Below, piece after piece: positions 1-8,372 of a DNA stretch of 34,763 nt; the first letter of the stretch is position 1, and every line of letters begins with the position of its first letter. Below the pieces are notes generated by a model. It made no database searches and was not told the DNA's origin. It was given only the letters and a program-made list of their open reading frames with translations. The position numbers and the translations under genes were made by a program. The stretch covers positions 1 to 34,763 of the forward strand of contig JAUSOF010000032.1 in assembly GCA_030656145.1 (NCBI GenBank), given 5' to 3'. This DNA comes from Pseudomonas sp. Its GTDB lineage: Bacteria; Pseudomonadota; Gammaproteobacteria; Pseudomonadales; Pseudomonadaceae.

Positions 1-1
1 G

Positions 2-3000
2 GCAGCCGCCGCTACCGCTTCGAATGACTTCGAGACCGGCGCCAACAGCTTCACCCTTGACGTCGTCGCCCTGGACGCCGCCGGCAACACCTCGGCACCG
101 ACCGCCGTCACCGTCAATGTCACCGACCTCAACGACAACGCCCCAGCCATCGACGATGCAGTCGTGAGCTTGGACGAAAACGTGGCCGCCGGCACTGCCG
201 TGACCAACGTTAACGACAGCTTTACCAACAGCGACCTGGATCGTGATGGCGACGCGATTACTTACAGCATCACTAATGGCAACGGCGACGGCATTTTCAC
301 CATCGATGCAGCCACCGGCGCGATCAGTATCGCGACCGGCAAGACCCTCGACTATGAGACCGCCAGCCAGCACGTACTGACCGTTACCGCCAGCGACGGC
401 ACCCTGTCCGATACCGCTGCGATTACCGTCAACGTCAACAATCTGCCGGACACACCCCCGTCGATCACCAACAGCAGCCAGCTAGTCTCGGAGACTGGTC
501 TCAAAAGCGCCACAGATGCCGACACCAGCAACTTGGCAACCGGCAAGGTCACCATCACCCATGACTCGGCGACCACCGTGACCTTGGTTACGCCTAGCGC
601 AACGGTACTCAAATCAGGCGGCACCACGGTCAACTGGACCCTCAGCACCGACGGCAAAATCCTGACTGGCAGCGCAGGCTCCGAAGCGGTCATCACCATT
701 TCCATCGACGACCTAGGTAACTACACAATCAACCTGCTGAAACCAATTGACCACCCGGACATCACCTCGGCAGACGTTCTCAACCTGAACGTCGGCGTCA
801 TGGTCAAGGATGCCTACAACAATGAAAGTACCGGCACCCTGACCGTGCAGATCCAGGACGATGTGCCCACCGCAGCACCGGGGGCCATCAGCATCGATAT
901 CCCGGTCAGCAGCATCAACGTCTCCGGCCTGGAGGCGGGATTCGTCAACGCCGTATCCAGCTCAGGCGGAACCTCCGGGCTGACCCAGACCAATACTGAC
1001 ACCGACAGCTACATGGACAGGATCAGCTGGGGCACGGGTACCACGCAGTCAGGCTATGCCTTCGTCGATAACGAGACGCTGCGCAGCTCTGGGCCGAGCC
1101 TGCCTGACAGCGACTTCAAGCTCGGCACCTTCACGCACAATAACTTCCCGGTAAGCGGCACAACCCTAAGCAGCGTTGATCTGGTTGTGAAATTGACCGT
1201 GATGATTGATGGCATCCCCACCACTGTCGAACACACCGTCAAGCTGAACCATGAAGAAACACCGAACAACGCTGCCAACACCCAAGATCCGGCTAACGAT
1301 GACATTATTCGCCTGGATAACAGCACCCTGATCAGGCAGTTCACCGTAGGCGATCGTACCTTTGAGTTCGAAATCAAAGGATTCCTCGACCCAGTGACCG
1401 GCAACGTGGTCACCACCATCTACACGACGGAGAACGCAGCTTCGTCGTTTGACCTCTACGCAGTAGTGAAATCTACCGATGGCTTACCACTCAACAGCGG
1501 TGACATCTCAACCGTCACCACCACCGGTGCCGATGGCGACGTATTGATTAGCGGCAGCGATGCGAGCGTCAGCTGGACCGACGCAACTCAACAGGCCGAT
1601 GGCAGCTTCACCATTGTCAACGAATTCGGCACCTTTACCGGCTGGGCAGACGGGCGCTATCGCTTCGAGGTAAGCCGCACAGCCCGCGACAACTTCGACG
1701 CAGACCAAACTGAGAACCTTACGTTCAACTACATCGTCACAGACGGCGACGGCGACACCGACACGTCCACTGTCACCGTGACGCTCGATGGTCAGAAAGT
1801 CCTACCCCACGTACCAGAAGTGGAGCAGGACGCACAGACCATAGTGTTAAGCAAGGAAGTAGGTACTCAAGCCACCGCCAACCTTGGAATCGAAGTCGGC
1901 CGTGACACCAACGGCGCCTCGATGAAAATCACCGCCGTCAATGACACTTCACTGAACGGTACCCTGGCGACAGCTACGGTAGTAGTCAATGGGGTTACGC
2001 AAACCGTCAGACTGACGTCAGGTGGCGTTCCGCTAGTCTATCGTGAGCTGGCAGATGGCAGCCTTGAAGCCGTGAAACAGGGTACCAATGAGGTAGTGTT
2101 CAAGATTAGCGGTGATGCGATACAGGGCACCTACTCGGTGGAGATGATTGGCATTCTGGATACGGTAACGTCTTATACCGAGACGGCGCCCGGTTCGAGC
2201 GGCACAGCGAACTTCAGTTTCTCCGCAAACAACGGCACGCCGGTCATTAACAGTACAATCGGCGACGTGAAGCTGACGCTATCGGCCTTCCTTGACAAGG
2301 CTGGGGAGAATGGCGTCAAGGACGGCAATGATTCGACAGCCAACGTTGTCATAAACACCAGCAACGGACGTGGCATCAGTGTCGACAATACTAGCTGGAA
2401 CAATGGCAATAGCTCAGATCTCCAGTTCATACAGAACAATACGCAGACGAATAATTCGTCTGACGGTACACATGGCGAGAAACTAGTACTCGACTTCAGC
2501 GCCAATGTCGCCGATGGCCGTAAAATTACGGAGATTGGCCTGACACTGAACCAGTTCGGAGATAGGGTGCCGGGTTGGTTTGGCGCTCCTGGTGATGAAG
2601 ACAAAGCTCATATTACTGTGTTCTATACAGATGGGACGAGCCAGGTCGTAGATGTTACTGCGGTATCGCGAACCTTGACACAGGGCGAAAATGGCGACAC
2701 TGGCACTCAATACGTCACCATCACCGCTCAAGCCGAAAAGAGTATCGCTAGCTTGGTCATCGGCGCAGGAGATACTGCAAGCCAGTTCTCGGTAGACAGG
2801 GCCATCAATGTTAAATGGGCAATTGACGACGCCACCGTCACTCGCCCCTTGGACCAGGATGCGCTGACACTACACTTTGGCGCCACTGTCACCGATGGCA
2901 CCGGAGACAGTGCGAACACTGACTTCAGTGTGATCATCGATCCAGATACCACATTGCAGGGCACCAGCAGTGACGACACCCTGACTGGCAGCTCGCAGGC

Positions 3001-3454
3001 CGACACCCTGATTGGCGGCTTGGGCGATGACATCCTCTATGGTCAAGGCGGCAACGACATTCTTATAGGTGGCGAGGGCAACGACATCCTCTATGGTGGA
3101 AGCGGCGCCGACACCTTCGTCTGGCAAGCGGGCGACTTTGGCAACGACGTGATCAAGGACTTCAACATCGGTGAAGGCGACCGTATTGACCTGAGTGATC
3201 TGCTGCAAGGCGAGGAGGCGGAAAACGCTCCGGACATTACCCAGTACCTGCGCGTGGACACGGCCACTTCGACCCTGCTTATCAGCAGCACCGGGGTACT
3301 CGATGCAACTGGGAGCAATGCGGATGTGACCATCAAGCTGGAGAACGGTGCTGACCCGATCAATCTCAATCCGGGCAACCTGAGCCAAGCGGACCTGGTT
3401 AATTCGTTGATCGCCGGTGGCGATCTAGCAATGATCAAAGTCGACCACACCTGA
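2..3454 (+). CDS. Large RTX adhesin, LapA-like, C-terminal part (5' partial)
   Basis: The reading frame is open from base 2, so the gene starts before the window; the ATG/GTG codons near 164 are internal. About 1150 residues are visible. First comes a cadherin-like repeat with DLNDNAP, DRDGDA and LDYE motifs (about 130-430). A T1SS-143-like repeat ending in LLKPIDHPD follows (about 450-870), then long Thr/Asp/Gly-rich modules. The C-terminus carries RTX nonapeptides (GGLGDDILY, GQGGNDILI, GGEGNDILY, GGSGADTFV at about 3010-3120) and a type I secretion target domain (DVIKDFNIGEGDRIDLSDLL). Such proteins are secreted through an ABC/MFP/TolC exporter, bind calcium and hold cells to surfaces. lapD and lapG lie just downstream on the other strand, which supports a LapA-type role. 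The retention module and protease site would be at the N-terminus, outside the window. Codons between about 1800 and 2900 look more AT-rich than the ends. Confidence 0.93.
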   Translation, partial: AAAATASNDFETGANSFTLDVVALDAAGNTSAPTAVTVNVTDLNDNAPAIDDAVVSLDENVAAGTAVTNVNDSFTNSDLDRDGDAITYSITNGNGDGIFTIDAATGAISIATGKTLDYETASQHVLTVTASDGTLSDTAAITVNVNNLPDTPPSITNSSQLVSETGLKSATDADTSNLATGKVTITHDSATTVTLVTPSATVLKSGGTTVNWTLSTDGKILTGSAGSEAVITISIDDLGNYTINLLKPIDHPDITSADVLNLNVGVMVKDAYNNESTGTLTVQIQDDVPTAAPGAISIDIPVSSINVSGLEAGFVNAVSSSGGTSGLTQTNTDTDSYMDRISWGTGTTQSGYAFVDNETLRSSGPSLPDSDFKLGTFTHNNFPVSGTTLSSVDLVVKLTVMIDGIPTTVEHTVKLNHEETPNNAANTQDPANDDIIRLDNSTLIRQFTVGDRTFEFEIKGFLDPVTGNVVTTIYTTENAASSFDLYAVVKSTDGLPLNSGDISTVTTTGADGDVLISGSDASVSWTDATQQADGSFTIVNEFGTFTGWADGRYRFEVSRTARDNFDADQTENLTFNYIVTDGDGDTDTSTVTVTLDGQKVLPHVPEVEQDAQTIVLSKEVGTQATANLGIEVGRDTNGASMKITAVNDTSLNGTLATATVVVNGVTQTVRLTSGGVPLVYRELADGSLEAVKQGTNEVVFKISGDAIQGTYSVEMIGILDTVTSYTETAPGSSGTANFSFSANNGTPVINSTIGDVKLTLSAFLDKAGENGVKDGNDSTANVVINTSNGRGISVDNTSWNNGNSSDLQFIQNNTQTNNSSDGTHGEKLVLDFSANVADGRKITEIGLTLNQFGDRVPGWFGAPGDEDKAHITVFYTDGTSQVVDVTAVSRTLTQGENGDTGTQYVTITAQAEKSIASLVIGAGDTASQFSVDRAINVKWAIDDATVTRPLDQDALTLHFGATVTDGTGDSANTDFSVIIDPDTTLQGTSSDDTLTGSSQADTLIGGLGDDILYGQGGNDILIGGEGNDILYGGSGADTFVWQAGDFGNDVIKDFNIGEGDRIDLSDLLQGEEAENAPDITQYLRVDTATSTLLISSTGVLDATGSNADVTIKLENGADPINLNPGNLSQADLVNSLIAGGDLAMIKVDHT

Positions 3455-3460
3455 TGGCCC

Positions 3461-3497
3461 AAACCCCGCTAACATCGGTTAGCGGGGTTTCCGTTTT
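3461..3497 (+). terminator. Rho-independent terminator of the adhesin gene
   Basis: A 13-bp perfect stem (3461-3473 with 3478-3490) with a 4-nt ATCG loop is followed by a T-rich tail (ccgtttt). It begins seven bases after the adhesin stop codon. Confidence 0.9.
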
Positions 3498-3527
3498 AGG
3501 GAAGTCGTTGGCGCTAAGGAGTGATCG

Positions 3528-3866
3528 ATGCTGTATGTAAAACGCGATGCCTGGGGCAATTTGCAGCAGGTTGAGGCCGCACCGTTCGCTGACATGGATG
3601 GTGAGCTTGCAGCTGATGATCAGGAGGCGCTGGCCTGGTTTGCCAATCAAACGGTGGAAAGCAGTCTGCTGCAGCTCAAGCAGAGCGACCTGGATATGAT
3701 CCGGGTGCTGGAAGATTTGATTACCGTATTGATCCAGAAAGGGGTTGTACGCATTACCGACTTGCCGGAAGCGGCTCAGAGCAAACTGGTCGGCCGCAGC
3801 AAGGCTCGGGATGCCCTTGGCGGGTTGAATCGGCTGATCAATGACGATGAGTCAGGATTGATCTGA
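3528..3866 (+). CDS. Conserved small protein of unknown function between adhesin and lapD
   Basis: A 112-aa acidic soluble protein with no signal peptide or membrane segment. The start is supported by an AAGGAG ribosome site about seven bases upstream. The middle is helical and leucine-rich (LLQLKQSDLDMIRVLEDLI), and the end carries a conserved-looking KARDALGGLNRL motif. From memory, similar short Pseudomonas proteins are often labelled 'tryptophan synthase subunit beta-like'; nothing here resembles TrpB (no PLP lysine motif, far too short), so I do not adopt that name. It lies alone between the adhesin terminator and a repeat region. Whether it belongs to the adhesin system is unknown. Confidence 0.85.
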   Translation: MLYVKRDAWGNLQQVEAAPFADMDGELAADDQEALAWFANQTVESSLLQLKQSDLDMIRVLEDLITVLIQKGVVRITDLPEAAQSKLVGRSKARDALGGLNRLINDDESGLI

Positions 3867-3936
3867 ACGGCGATGAAAACAAGGCTTCACGGGTTAAGCG
3901 CAACGCCGCCCGGCCGTTCCTAAGTCTCGGATGAAA

Positions 3937-4002
3937 TCCGGGACTATTTGTCGGTTTATCCATCGCGCCCTGGATTACGCTGGAGCTAATCCAGGCTACG
4001 GT
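3937..4002. repeat. 66-bp direct repeat, copy 1
   Basis: It is identical to 4098-4163 except for one base (T at 3956, C at 4117), with a 161-bp offset. It contains an 8-bp inverted repeat, CTGGATTA/TAATCCAG (3970-3977, 3987-3994), and ends in GGCTACGGT. This is a REP-like intergenic repeat lying in the gap between two convergent genes (3867-4192). Confidence 0.85.
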
Positions 4003-4082
4003 TCTGCGGCCGCCTCCAGTAGTGCTGATAGATGGCACGGATCCGTTCGCGGACAAGTCCATTCCCACAGGGTGCCAATCCC

Positions 4083-4163
4083 GTAGCCCGGATCAACTCC
4101 GGGACTATTTGTCGGTCTATCCATCGCGCCCTGGATTACGCTGGAGCTAATCCAGGCTACGGT
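4083..4163. repeat. 66-bp direct repeat, copy 2, with leading GTAGCCCGGAT hairpin
   Basis: Bases 4098-4163 repeat copy 1 at 65 of 66 positions. This copy also keeps a complete left end, GTAGCCCGGATCAACTCCGGG, which can form a 6-bp hairpin that is degenerate in copy 1. The element ends about 30 bases before the lapD stop codon and may act as the 3' end structure of the lapG-lapD transcript; there is no clear T-run. Confidence 0.85.
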
Positions 4164-4192
4164 CTGGCGGCCAATACCTGACGACAATCACC

Positions 4193-6127
4193 TCAAACCC
4201 AGCGACCCGGCTCGCCAAACAGGCGGCCCTGTACGCCCTCGATACCCATGTCGCGCAAGGCCTGCCACTCTCCGTCGGTTTCGACTCGCTCGGCAATCAG
4301 TGGCAGGTCGATGCTGTTGGCCGCGCGCTGCATGGCTTCGATGAACAGGCGCTTGTCGTTTTCGGCGTCGATGGCGCGGATGTAGCTGCCATCCACCTTG
4401 AGGTAGCTCAGGCCCAGTTTGGCCAGGTTGCCGATCATGCTGAAGCGTCCGCCGAAGTGCTGCAGCCCCAGGCTGAAGCCCAGGCTACGCAGACGCGTGG
4501 TCAGCGCCTCCAGGGCTGCTGCATCGGGTAACTGATCCTCGTCGAGCTCCAGGGTCAGGCGCGGGCCGAGGTGTGCATGCAGACGCAGCCGTTCATAGAG
4601 CTGCTGCAGCGCCTGCGGATCGCGCACGGTGCTGCCGGAGAGACTCAGGGCGACATTGCTACTGTTGCTCTGCAGCTGGAGCAAAACCCAGTCGAGCATA
4701 GCCAGGTCGAGACGCGTAGCCCAACCAAAACGTTCGAGCCAGGGCAGAAAACGCCCCGCCGGTACCGGGTTATCCTGCTCATCGAGCAAGCGCGCCAGCA
4801 CCTTGAGGTGCAAGACCCGGGCAGGATCAAGCGCACTGACCACCGGCTGCACATAGAGTTGGAAGCGCCCCTGCTTGAGTGCCTGATCCAGCAAACCGTG
4901 CCAGCTCTGCCGTTCATCGGCGGCTGGCCGCTGCGTGTCGTGATCGCTACAGGCCCAATTCTGCAGGCTCTGACTGCTGGCCTGGGCCAACGCCGCATCC
5001 AGCGCCGCATACAGCGCAGTGGGCTGATCGCCTGGGGCGAAGGCCGTCATGCCGATATGCGCGACCGGCAAGCAATCGCTGGCACCGGTCTGCTGCAGGC
5101 TGGTCAGGGCGCTGTCCAGGCTCTCGGCCAATTGCTCGGCTTCACTGCGGTCGAGACCGGCGGCCAACACGGCAAACTCGCCGCCCCGGTTGCGTGCCAG
5201 CAGGTAGCGGCCCTGGCTGAGTTGCTGCAACTGCACGGCGATGGCCTTGAGCAGCTGATCGGTGCGCTGACCGCCCAAACGCTGATTGAGCCCCGCCAGG
5301 TCGTTGACCCGCAGCAGCAGCATGAAGCCGTTGCAGGCTTGCTCGTCGACACCTACGCGCGCCTGCAACTGCAGGTCGAAATAACGCCGGTTGGCCAGCC
5401 CGGTAAGGCTGTCCTGATAAGCCTCGGCGCGTAGTTTCTCGCTGCGCGCGGCTTCCTCGGCGAACAGTGCCTTGAGCTTCTCGACCATCTGGTTCATGGC
5501 ATTGACCACCCGACGAAACTCGGGGGTCTTGGGCAATTCCTGCAAGCTGAGAAACTCGCGGCGGGCGATGGCGTTGGATTGCTCGACCATATAGTCCAGC
5601 GGCCGCAATTGGCGTTTGAGCAGCAATACGCCCAGGCCGATGCAGAACAACCCACTGAGCGCCAGCCACAGCAGCACACCGAGGGCGCTTTGCCAAAGTT
5701 TGCCGACGGCGAACACCGGATGGCTGACCACCTGCACCTGCGCCGCCTGACGCCAGCCGTCGCTGACAATGGCATCGCCGCTGGCAGGCGCCAGATCCAC
5801 CAGGCTGGCGAACCACTGTGGCGCTTCCCCGCTGACCGGCACACCGCTGCGCTCGACCAGCACCTGGTCATTCGCCGGGTCGATCACCTTGATGCTCTCG
5901 AAGTAGCCGCTGTCGAATACCGAACTGACCATCAGCTCGATCATTGCCAGGTCCTTGACATGCGGGCTCAGCGACAGCCCCAACGCAGTCGCCGTATCCT
6001 GGGCATGCGCCCGTAGCTGATTGGCCTGCTGCTCGCGCGAGCTTTCCACGCTGACCAGAAAACTGCCGGTAAAACTCACCAGCATCAGCACGCAGATGGC
6101 GATAAACAATTGCTTGAACAGTGACAT
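4193..6127 (-). CDS. lapD: LapD, inner-membrane cyclic di-GMP receptor controlling adhesin release
   Basis: The protein has 644 aa from ATG 6127, with GGAG six bases upstream; a TTG just before it is a less likely start. Order: TM1 (about 7-27), periplasmic LapD/MoxY-type domain to about 145, TM2 (about 147-170), HAMP (about 170-225), GGDEF, EAL. The GGDEF motif is degenerate (RNRGGEF, 314-318) and the EAL motif reads KVL (442-444), as in P. fluorescens LapD, so it should bind but neither make nor degrade cyclic di-GMP. Trp125 lies in the periplasmic GWRQ segment, matching the Trp known to contact LapG in P. fluorescens. When cyclic di-GMP is bound, LapD sequesters LapG and the adhesin stays on the surface. 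It is co-directional with lapG, 22 bp apart. Confidence 0.95.
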   Translation of the reverse strand: MSLFKQLFIAICVLMLVSFTGSFLVSVESSREQQANQLRAHAQDTATALGLSLSPHVKDLAMIELMVSSVFDSGYFESIKVIDPANDQVLVERSGVPVSGEAPQWFASLVDLAPASGDAIVSDGWRQAAQVQVVSHPVFAVGKLWQSALGVLLWLALSGLFCIGLGVLLLKRQLRPLDYMVEQSNAIARREFLSLQELPKTPEFRRVVNAMNQMVEKLKALFAEEAARSEKLRAEAYQDSLTGLANRRYFDLQLQARVGVDEQACNGFMLLLRVNDLAGLNQRLGGQRTDQLLKAIAVQLQQLSQGRYLLARNRGGEFAVLAAGLDRSEAEQLAESLDSALTSLQQTGASDCLPVAHIGMTAFAPGDQPTALYAALDAALAQASSQSLQNWACSDHDTQRPAADERQSWHGLLDQALKQGRFQLYVQPVVSALDPARVLHLKVLARLLDEQDNPVPAGRFLPWLERFGWATRLDLAMLDWVLLQLQSNSSNVALSLSGSTVRDPQALQQLYERLRLHAHLGPRLTLELDEDQLPDAAALEALTTRLRSLGFSLGLQHFGGRFSMIGNLAKLGLSYLKVDGSYIRAIDAENDKRLFIEAMQRAANSIDLPLIAERVETDGEWQALRDMGIEGVQGRLFGEPGRWV

Positions 6128-6149
6128 CAACCACTCCTTCGGGTCGCTC

Positions 6150-6905
6150 TCAAGGGAAGCCTTCGGCGCGCATTTTTCTCAATAGATCCTGCCAGCGCGA
6201 GAGGCGCTTGCTGTCCCCAACTTGTTTGCCGCCGCCAGCACCGGGTAGCCAAAGCCCCTCGGCGTTGAAGGCATAGACAGGCACCAGGTCGGTACGCTGA
6301 CTGGCAGGCTCGATGGCATCAATCAGGTTGTCCAGTACCAGCGGCATGGCCTGGGGGTGCTGGTAATAGGTGAGCACCATGTGCGCCTGATTCAAGCGCA
6401 CCGCCTTGACGTAGGTGATGCGCAGTTTCTCACTCGGCACACCGAGCTGGCGCAGGCTGAAGTACTTGGCGATGGCATAGTCCTCGCAGTCGCCGGCGCC
6501 CTGAAACAGCGCCTCGACGGGCGTGGCCCAGTAATCGTTGACCTTCCATACCTGGATATCGTCGCGAAAGCGCAGGCGCAAATTGAAGAAGCGGTTGACC
6601 GCTTGCAGCTGCTCCATTTCGCTGACGCCGGCCTGCTCCTGCAACAGTCGCTGCCAATCATCGATGCGCCCACGGCCCTGGCCAAGCGGCCCGTACAGCT
6701 GCTCGGCACGCTTGCTGATGAGGTTGAAATCCCAGTCGGCCTGCAACGCACCGCAGGCCAGCAACACGGCCAACAGCAAGGCTGCCACCCATGGCCAGCG
6801 ACGATATGCGCGCAAAAATTCGATACGACCAGTCTGCAAACTGAGGATTCCACACGGCAGGCTCGTGCCATGTTGCGGGCGAGGCTGACAAAACACAATT
6901 GCCAA
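6150..6905 (-). CDS. lapG: LapG, periplasmic calcium-dependent cysteine protease
   Basis: The protein is up to 251 aa and belongs to the bacterial transglutaminase-like cysteine proteinase family. The catalytic triad is visible: Cys140 in GAGDCEDYA, His175 in NQAHMVL and Asp192 in LVLDNL, numbered from base 6905. The DCED segment also supplies calcium ligands in known LapG. A secretion signal is clear (RRWPWVAALLLAVLLACGALQA). The start is uncertain: base 6905 is a TTG without a good ribosome site, and a TTG at 6815, immediately before the signal peptide, is an alternative. LapG cleaves the N-terminal region of LapA when LapD lets go. It is upstream of lapD in a two-gene operon. Confidence 0.93.
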   Translation of the reverse strand: MAIVFCQPRPQHGTSLPCGILSLQTGRIEFLRAYRRWPWVAALLLAVLLACGALQADWDFNLISKRAEQLYGPLGQGRGRIDDWQRLLQEQAGVSEMEQLQAVNRFFNLRLRFRDDIQVWKVNDYWATPVEALFQGAGDCEDYAIAKYFSLRQLGVPSEKLRITYVKAVRLNQAHMVLTYYQHPQAMPLVLDNLIDAIEPASQRTDLVPVYAFNAEGLWLPGAGGGKQVGDSKRLSRWQDLLRKMRAEGFP

Positions 6906-7132
6906 CTGCCATCATGCTAGCAAAGCGCACAGCAGAAGCGCGATGGCTCTGCCCTCGGCGCAGCTGATGCGCGCAAGGCTACGGTCAGAAAAAATACGCC
7001 GATAGCACCGACGTGCCTGGCCGCGCACCGTCAGTGCTCGCGAACGCATTGTGCCAGCCGAGGCCTGCTGCCGATAACGAATGCAGCCGTCAGGCCCTGC
7101 TTAGGGTGCCCGCCGAGCCTTAGCCCGTCCAA

Positions 7133-7684
7133 CTAGTTGCGCTGGCTCTCCCAGCCGCGCCGCTCACCGCCGTGCGAGCCTTGGTCACGCTGCTGGTTCG
7201 AGGAGCGTTGTGACTGCTTGTGTTGATTGCTCTGCCTGCCATCCCAGCCCTGACTTGATTGCGCCGCGCGGTGGTCTTGGCCACGCTGCTGCTGGTTCGA
7301 GAAGCGGTGTGGCTGCTTGTGCTGTTTATTCTGTTGGCCATTCCAACCTTGGTGCGGTTGCGCCACGCGCTGATCACGACGCACATCGTGACGCTGCTCC
7401 GCGCGACGGTCTTGGTCGTAGTAACGCGGCGGCGGTGCTGGCAGGTAGCGGCGCTGGTCATGCCGACGATCATCATAACGATGCTGCTGGTAACGGTTGT
7501 CACCGTAGTAATGCCGCGGGGCAACATATACCGGGTAGCGCTGCACCCGATAGTGGCTGTTCGAGTGATAGTGATTATTCGAGTATTGGCGGTCATAGCC
7601 AGAGGAACGATGGCCGTCGCCGTACACCGCACAACCGGTTAGAAACAGCCCCAGCAGGGCTGCAAGCATAGCTTTATGGAGCAT
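7133..7684 (-). CDS. Low-complexity Gln/His/Arg/Tyr-rich lipoprotein
   Basis: A 183-aa protein. The N-terminus is a lipoprotein signal (LLGLFLTGC, Cys at about 18) and the start has a strong GGAGG ribosome site. The rest is highly polar and probably disordered, rich in H, Y, R, Q and N. The second half has a tandem duplication of about 30 residues, QGWNGQQNKQHKQ and later QGWDGRQSNQHKQ, each followed by a SNQQ segment. I recognise no domain. It should be an outer- or inner-membrane-anchored periplasmic protein. It follows two tiny lipoprotein genes on the same strand but is separated from them by a terminator-like hairpin. Confidence 0.8.
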   Translation of the reverse strand: MLHKAMLAALLGLFLTGCAVYGDGHRSSGYDRQYSNNHYHSNSHYRVQRYPVYVAPRHYYGDNRYQQHRYDDRRHDQRRYLPAPPPRYYDQDRRAEQRHDVRRDQRVAQPHQGWNGQQNKQHKQPHRFSNQQQRGQDHRAAQSSQGWDGRQSNQHKQSQRSSNQQRDQGSHGGERRGWESQRN

Positions 7685-7701
7685 GGAGACCTCCGTGAGT
7701 A

Positions 7702-7736
7702 CGGATAAGAGGAAGGCCAGCGATTGCTGGCCTTCC
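7702..7736 (-). terminator. Terminator between the lipoprotein genes (minus strand)
   Basis: An 11-bp perfect stem, GGAAGGCCAGC/GCTGGCCTTCC (7711-7721, 7726-7736), with a GATT/AATC loop. Read on the minus strand it is followed by TCTTATCC, a weak T-rich tail. It lies after the 53-aa lipoprotein gene and before the 183-aa one. Confidence 0.65.
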
Positions 7737-7786
7737 GGGTACTCTCGTGAAAAATTGGACAGCGGGCCTGGGCAGAAAGTGCCGGG

Positions 7787-7948
7787 TTAGCAGCGGCCCT
7801 TCTTGGCCTGCCCTGGCGGGCAATGTGGCGGGCCGCCACCACCGCCGCCGTTACCAATATCGATGCCGATGCCCGGCAAGCGCAGACTGCAGGCCTGCAC
7901 GCTGACGGCCATGATTGCGACGAGGAACAAGCTCAAACAGGTTCTCAT
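7787..7948 (-). CDS. Tiny lipoprotein with C-terminal CPPG-x4-GRC motif (second of a pair)
   Basis: A 53-aa protein. The signal MRTCLSLFLVAIMAVSVQAC gives a lipidated Cys at position 20. A glycine run follows (GNGGGGGG), then the end HCPPGQAKKGRC. Its ATG overlaps the stop of the upstream gene (TAATG), so translation is probably coupled. A longer 152-codon frame starting at 8245 covers it, but the upstream part has no coding character. The function is not known to me. CPPGxAKKG-type endings do occur in small Gly-rich exported proteobacterial proteins, but I cannot assign a family. Confidence 0.7.
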   Translation of the reverse strand: MRTCLSLFLVAIMAVSVQACSLRLPGIGIDIGNGGGGGGPPHCPPGQAKKGRC

Positions 7949-8121
7949 TAGCAGCGCCCCTGCATACGCAGGCCCGGCGGGCAGAAACCTCCACCATGGC
8001 CACCTTCGTAGCCATCTAGATGTATCCGCACCGGCTCGCCAATGCGTGCATGCACGCCAGGAGCACTGAGGCTGCAACCGCCAAGCAGCAGCACTAAAAC
8101 CATCACTGTTAGACCACGCAT
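7948..8121 (-). CDS. Tiny lipoprotein with C-terminal CPPG-x4-GRC motif (first of a pair)
   Basis: A 57-aa protein starting at ATG 8121, with GGAG eight bases upstream. The signal is MRGLTVMVLVLLLGGC (lipidated Cys16). The mature part has a short polar stretch (HARIGEPVRIHLDGYEG), a glycine-rich segment and the end FCPPGLRMQGRC, which matches the partner gene's HCPPGQAKKGRC in spacing and in the final GRC. The stop TAA overlaps the next ATG by one base. The pair looks like an old tandem duplication. No function is recognised. Confidence 0.72.
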   Translation of the reverse strand: MRGLTVMVLVLLLGGCSLSAPGVHARIGEPVRIHLDGYEGGHGGGFCPPGLRMQGRC

Positions 8122-8334
8122 TGGCACTACTCCCTGGATTTACCGCAGGCCCGAGGCACTCCGGTTGCTGCATTGAATTGACGTAATTACCCAATCTGAC
8201 ATTCAGTGTCGCCAGACGTTCACGCCCCGCAACACAGCACGCCACGGCAATCGCGCACCATTACCACGCACCACGGCGTGGCCGCGATAACGCGTTGACC
8301 CGCGCAACCCGCATGGCAGAGCGGCGGGCACAAC

Positions 8335-8350
8335 TGGCACGATGTTCGCT
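8335..8350 (+). promoter_or_regulatory. Candidate sigma-54 promoter of the guanidine operon
   Basis: TGGCACGATGTTCGCT fits the sigma-54 consensus TGGCACG-N4-TTGCW at every conserved position except one (C for T at 8347). The GG and GC pairs have the required 10-base spacing. Transcription would start near 8361, ahead of the riboswitch. About 75 bases upstream are two direct GCACCA half-sites (8255-8260, 8268-8273) and a CCACGGCGTGG palindrome that could be activator (NtrC-like) sites; this part is weak. Confidence 0.6.
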
Positions 8351-8372
8351 TAGTCTCAGGTGTGCAGGAATT

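Noticed and set aside
4571..5434. Long plus-strand ORF of 287 codons opposite lapD
   Set aside because: It is the antisense shadow of a GC-rich gene; lapD has a full domain match.
7950..8245. Long 152-codon minus frame ending at 7787
   Set aside because: The upstream part is an out-of-frame reading of the 57-aa lipoprotein gene; the real product starts at 7948.
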